From: Haloarcula sp. CBA1127
GTDB taxonomy: Archaea > Halobacteriota > Halobacteria > Halobacteriales > Haloarculaceae
Direction: 5' to 3'
Assembly (NCBI RefSeq): GCF_001485575.1
Contig: NZ_BCNB01000006.1
Coordinates: 2,046,001 to 2,110,000, forward strand
DNA length: 64,000 nt
The notes under the pieces were generated by a model. It searched no databases. It was not told where the DNA came from and worked only from the letters and a program-made list of their open reading frames with translations. This document shows, piece by piece, positions 61,415 through 64,000 of this stretch. Numbering within the stretch: the first letter of the stretch is position 1; every line of letters starts with the position of its first letter. Position numbers and translations under genes: made by a program.

Positions 61415-64000
61415 ATGGGTAAGATTACGGGCCTGTGGCTAGCAGCGATGACGCTACTGGCTGTGGTTGCGGTGTCGACGGCCCCGATGTTCGGGCCGGG
61501 TGTCGCGGCTGCGTCCAACCACGAGACAGAGACGATTACGGGACCGGACATCGAGGTACAGGACGCCGGATTGATCGACAAACGGGTCGATACGGGGCAG
61601 ATGAATACGCCTGAGCCCGAGCTGTGGGTCACCTTCGAGAACACGGGCGACACGGTCGGGACAGAAACGATAACCGTCGAGGTCGGCGGGCGGGAAGTGA
61701 CGGTCATCGGCCCCGAAGAGGTAACCGTCGACGCCGATGAACGGAGGAACGTCACGACGACGTACATACTCGAAACCAGCGACGGCGGCTATATCGAAAA
61801 CGGGGAACACGAGGTGACGGTCAACGGTGAACCCGCGGGCACGCTGGTCGTCGGCGAATCCAACATCACCGTCACGGACCGTTCATGGAACACGACGACA
61901 GTCAGCGAAGGCGGTGCCGTCGAACTGACCGTCGACGCGGAGAACACCGGCGCTGTTTCCGGCCAGCAAGATGTTTTCACTTACGTAGACGGAACGTCAG
62001 TTGACGCAGTGTCTTTCAACCTCGAACCGGGCGATTCCGGGACGGACACGTACGTACACACGTTCGAGGAATCCGGGACATTCGAGTTCGGTACCGCTGA
62101 GGAAACCCAGACAATAACCGTCGAAGGTGAGGATGGTGGTGGAGCGGCACCGCCGGACATTGAGGTACAGGACGCCGGATTGATCGACAAACGGGTCGAT
62201 ACGGGGCAGATGAATACGCCTGAGCCCGAGCTATGGGTCACCTTCGAGAACTCGGGCGGTTCGGCAGAGACGGTCCCGATAACCGTCGAGGTCGGCGGGC
62301 GGGAAGTGACGGTCATCGGCCCCGAAGAGGTGACCGTCGACGCCGATGAACGGAGGAACGTCACGACGACGTACGTACTCGAAACCAGCGACGGCGGCTA
62401 CATCGATGACGGGGAACACGAGGTGACGGTCAACGGCGAATCCGCCGGGACGCTCATCGTTGGTAAGCCGAACATCACTGTCACGGACTACGCCTGGAAC
62501 ACGACAACGGTCAGCGAAGGCGGAGCCGTTGAACTGACCGTCACCGCAGAGAACACTGGCGCTGTTTCCGGCCAGCGGAACATCTTTACCTACGTTGACG
62601 GCCGGTCCGTTGACGCGGTGTCTTTCAACCTCGAACCGGGCGTGTCCGGGACGGACACGTACGTACACACGTTCGAAGAAGCCGGGACATTCGAGTTTTC
62701 TGTCGGCGGCGAAACTGAGACGATTACTGTCGAACAGCCGGCAACCTTCGAGGTGTCAGACCGGTCACTGAGTTCGAGAGCCGTCGGTGAGGGCGACAGC
62801 GTCGACGTGACTGCCACCGTGACGAACACCGGCGACCGAGCGGGGACCTACGAGATGCCGCTGACGGTGTCCGATGAAGTGGTCGACACGACTGAGGTGG
62901 AACTCGACCCTGGCGAATCGACGACTGTCTCGTTCACCCAGACGTTCAGTGCCGTCGGAAACTATGCGATCAACCTCGACGGTGGGCGCGTCGGCACCGT
63001 TCAGGTATCTGAGTCAGCGACCTTCGAGACAACGACAGTAGACATAAACCGGACTGATGTCGCTACGGGCGAGCCGATATCCGTCACGGCGACGGTCCGC
63101 AACGAGGGCGACGAGGAAGGCACTGCGGACGTGCGGCTGCAGGAGGACGGCAACACGATAGACACGCAGTCGGTGACACTCGACGGCGGCGAGGAAGTGA
63201 CCGTCACGTTCGTCCAGTCGTTCAGCAATGCGGGGACGCGGGACATCGCCGTCGACAACCAGTTCGGAGCCAGCGTGACGGTCACGGAACCGGCGACGTT
63301 CGAGGTCAGCAACGCGGCGGTCAGTAGCGAGTCCGTGACCCAGGGGGGGTCTGTCGAGCTTAGCGCGACCCTCACGAACACCGGTGGCCAAGCGGGGACT
63401 GTAACCGGCGAATTCGCCGTCGCAGGCTCTGTTGTGGAGCGCCGGGAAGTGACGCTAGAGGGGGGTGAGGCGACGGAAATCACGTATAACCACGTCTTCA
63501 ACGACAGCGGGAACTACCTTGTCGACGTCAACGGCGAGCGGGCTGGCACTGTCACGGTCAAGGAGCCGGCGGCGTTCGACACGACTGCTGTCGAACTGAA
63601 CCGGACGAGCGCTCGAACAGGCGAGCCCGTTGAGGTGACTGCAACGGTCGTCAACGATGGTGACGAGGAGGGGACTTCCCCAGTTCGCCTGCAGACCAAC
63701 GACGACATCGTGGACACGAGGAACGTTACGCTCTCGGGCGGGCAACAGACCGAGGTCTCCTTCGTCTACGTCTTCGAGAGTGGCGGGGAGTACGACGTGG
63801 CAGTCAACAGTGACTCCGGCGGAAACATCTCAGTAACCCAGCCCGCGACGTTCAAGATTCGTGACGCAAAACTGAGCAGTTCATCCGTTGCAACCGGCGA
63901 ATCAGTTGACGTGACAGCGACTGTTGCAAATGTCGGCACAGAGAGTGGGAACTACACCGCGGCGCTCACAGAGAGCAACCAGACGCTCAAGTCCAAAAGC
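61415..64000 (+). CDS. Long secreted CARDB-repeat protein, 3' end outside the window
   Basis: The frame from ATG 61415 is open to the last base, at least 862 residues, and has no stop in the window. It begins with a Sec-type signal (GKITGLWLAAMTLLAVVAVS, then MFGPGVAAAS). After that come CARDB/immunoglobulin-like units of 95-105 residues with the cues V-T-V-x-N-T-G and L-x-P-G-E-[ST]: units 1 and 2 are a 203-residue pair repeated nearly exactly, then several divergent single units. Repeated N-x-T/S sequons fit cell-surface glycosylation. Minus-strand open frames here are shadows. Probably an S-layer-associated or adhesion protein; an anchor would lie beyond the window. Confidence 0.9.
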   Translation, partial: MGKITGLWLAAMTLLAVVAVSTAPMFGPGVAAASNHETETITGPDIEVQDAGLIDKRVDTGQMNTPEPELWVTFENTGDTVGTETITVEVGGREVTVIGPEEVTVDADERRNVTTTYILETSDGGYIENGEHEVTVNGEPAGTLVVGESNITVTDRSWNTTTVSEGGAVELTVDAENTGAVSGQQDVFTYVDGTSVDAVSFNLEPGDSGTDTYVHTFEESGTFEFGTAEETQTITVEGEDGGGAAPPDIEVQDAGLIDKRVDTGQMNTPEPELWVTFENSGGSAETVPITVEVGGREVTVIGPEEVTVDADERRNVTTTYVLETSDGGYIDDGEHEVTVNGESAGTLIVGKPNITVTDYAWNTTTVSEGGAVELTVTAENTGAVSGQRNIFTYVDGRSVDAVSFNLEPGVSGTDTYVHTFEEAGTFEFSVGGETETITVEQPATFEVSDRSLSSRAVGEGDSVDVTATVTNTGDRAGTYEMPLTVSDEVVDTTEVELDPGESTTVSFTQTFSAVGNYAINLDGGRVGTVQVSESATFETTTVDINRTDVATGEPISVTATVRNEGDEEGTADVRLQEDGNTIDTQSVTLDGGEEVTVTFVQSFSNAGTRDIAVDNQFGASVTVTEPATFEVSNAAVSSESVTQGGSVELSATLTNTGGQAGTVTGEFAVAGSVVERREVTLEGGEATEITYNHVFNDSGNYLVDVNGERAGTVTVKEPAAFDTTAVELNRTSARTGEPVEVTATVVNDGDEEGTSPVRLQTNDDIVDTRNVTLSGGQQTEVSFVYVFESGGEYDVAVNSDSGGNISVTQPATFKIRDAKLSSSSVATGESVDVTATVANVGTESGNYTAALTESNQTLKSKS
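61546..62763 (+). repeat. 609-bp tandem duplication
   Basis: GAGGTACAGGACGCC at 61553 and 62162 mark the same point; the offset is 609 bases (203 codons). The first about 70 bases of the two copies are identical, and the remaining part differs by scattered substitutions. The duplication is in frame and codes for two successive CARDB pairs. Confidence 0.92.

Noticed and set aside
61454..63745. Several long minus-strand open frames opposite the CARDB gene
   Set aside because: They are mirror frames of a GC-rich, repeat-coding gene whose plus-strand frame is open for more than 860 codons with a signal peptide and known domain pattern.
1..64000. tRNA, rRNA or CRISPR genes
   Set aside because: I searched the gaps by eye for cloverleaf-like sequences and repeats and found none; a covariance-model scan would decide, and would refute this if a tRNA were detected.

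Overview
The window reads as a chromosomal segment of an extremely halophilic archaeon (class Halobacteria). The support is acidic proteomes (Asp/Glu-rich, Lys-poor), high GC outside the first 22 kb, TATA-box promoters with very short leaders, twin-arginine lipoproteins, and families typical of haloarchaea: DUF63, a six-TM Htr transducer, methylaspartate mutase S, amphi-Trp, archaeal Elp3 and small zinc proteins. Haloarcula or a close relative is my inference; nothing in the window proves the genus. I see no rRNA, tRNA, CRISPR array or intact insertion sequence.

Region 1 (about 1-21 kb) is a surface-glycan / S-layer or exopolysaccharide locus and is visibly AT-richer than the rest, with large non-coding gaps. 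It holds a truncated membrane protein, a Tat lipoprotein with a nucleoside-hydrolase-like look, a Wzx-type flippase, a giant beta-helix protein with three tail-fibre-like N-terminal repeats, a GT2 and two GT4 glycosyltransferases, a sulfatase-fold protein with Thr at the nucleophile position, a NodU-family carbamoyltransferase, two sugar-nucleotide epimerases/dehydratases, and RmlA, RmlC and RmlD of dTDP-rhamnose-type sugar synthesis. RmlC, RmlA, a 60-aa zinc protein and an epimerase form a tight operon. A clear RmlB is not visible. A decayed coding fragment (20873-21073) lies at the edge of this locus.

Region 2 (21-33 kb) contains a Tat-exported protein, a MoxR/DUF58/DUF4350 cluster split into two convergent operons, a secreted zinc protease with calcium-binding repeats, a GT2 with a C-terminal membrane part, an inositol-monophosphatase-family enzyme and a DUF63 membrane protein.

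Region 3 (33-38.3 kb) is all on the minus strand: a YcaO protein fused to an E1/ocin-ThiF-like zinc domain, as in thiazole/oxazole RiPP cyclodehydratases, a TbsP-like regulator, and a CHAT (caspase-fold) protease. It is the most unusual stretch of the window.

Region 4 (38.4-64 kb) is mostly housekeeping and signalling: GlyA and FolD (one-carbon metabolism), Nudix, PadR, two histidine kinases, MutY, a Ca2+/Na+ antiporter, GNAT, the B12-binding subunit of glutamate mutase, an FMN reductase, Yip1-like protein, a degenerate RecJ/DHH protein with S1 and OB domains, cupin, a haem/metal-type aerotaxis-like transducer, and Elp3. A broken amphi-Trp gene (in-frame stop plus two compensating frameshifts) lies at 42990-43283. 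The window closes inside a long exported CARDB-repeat protein (61415 to the end) carrying a nearly identical 609-bp tandem duplication. Several genes under 60 codons (30593, 42595, 52378, 59163) were found by reading the sequence directly.
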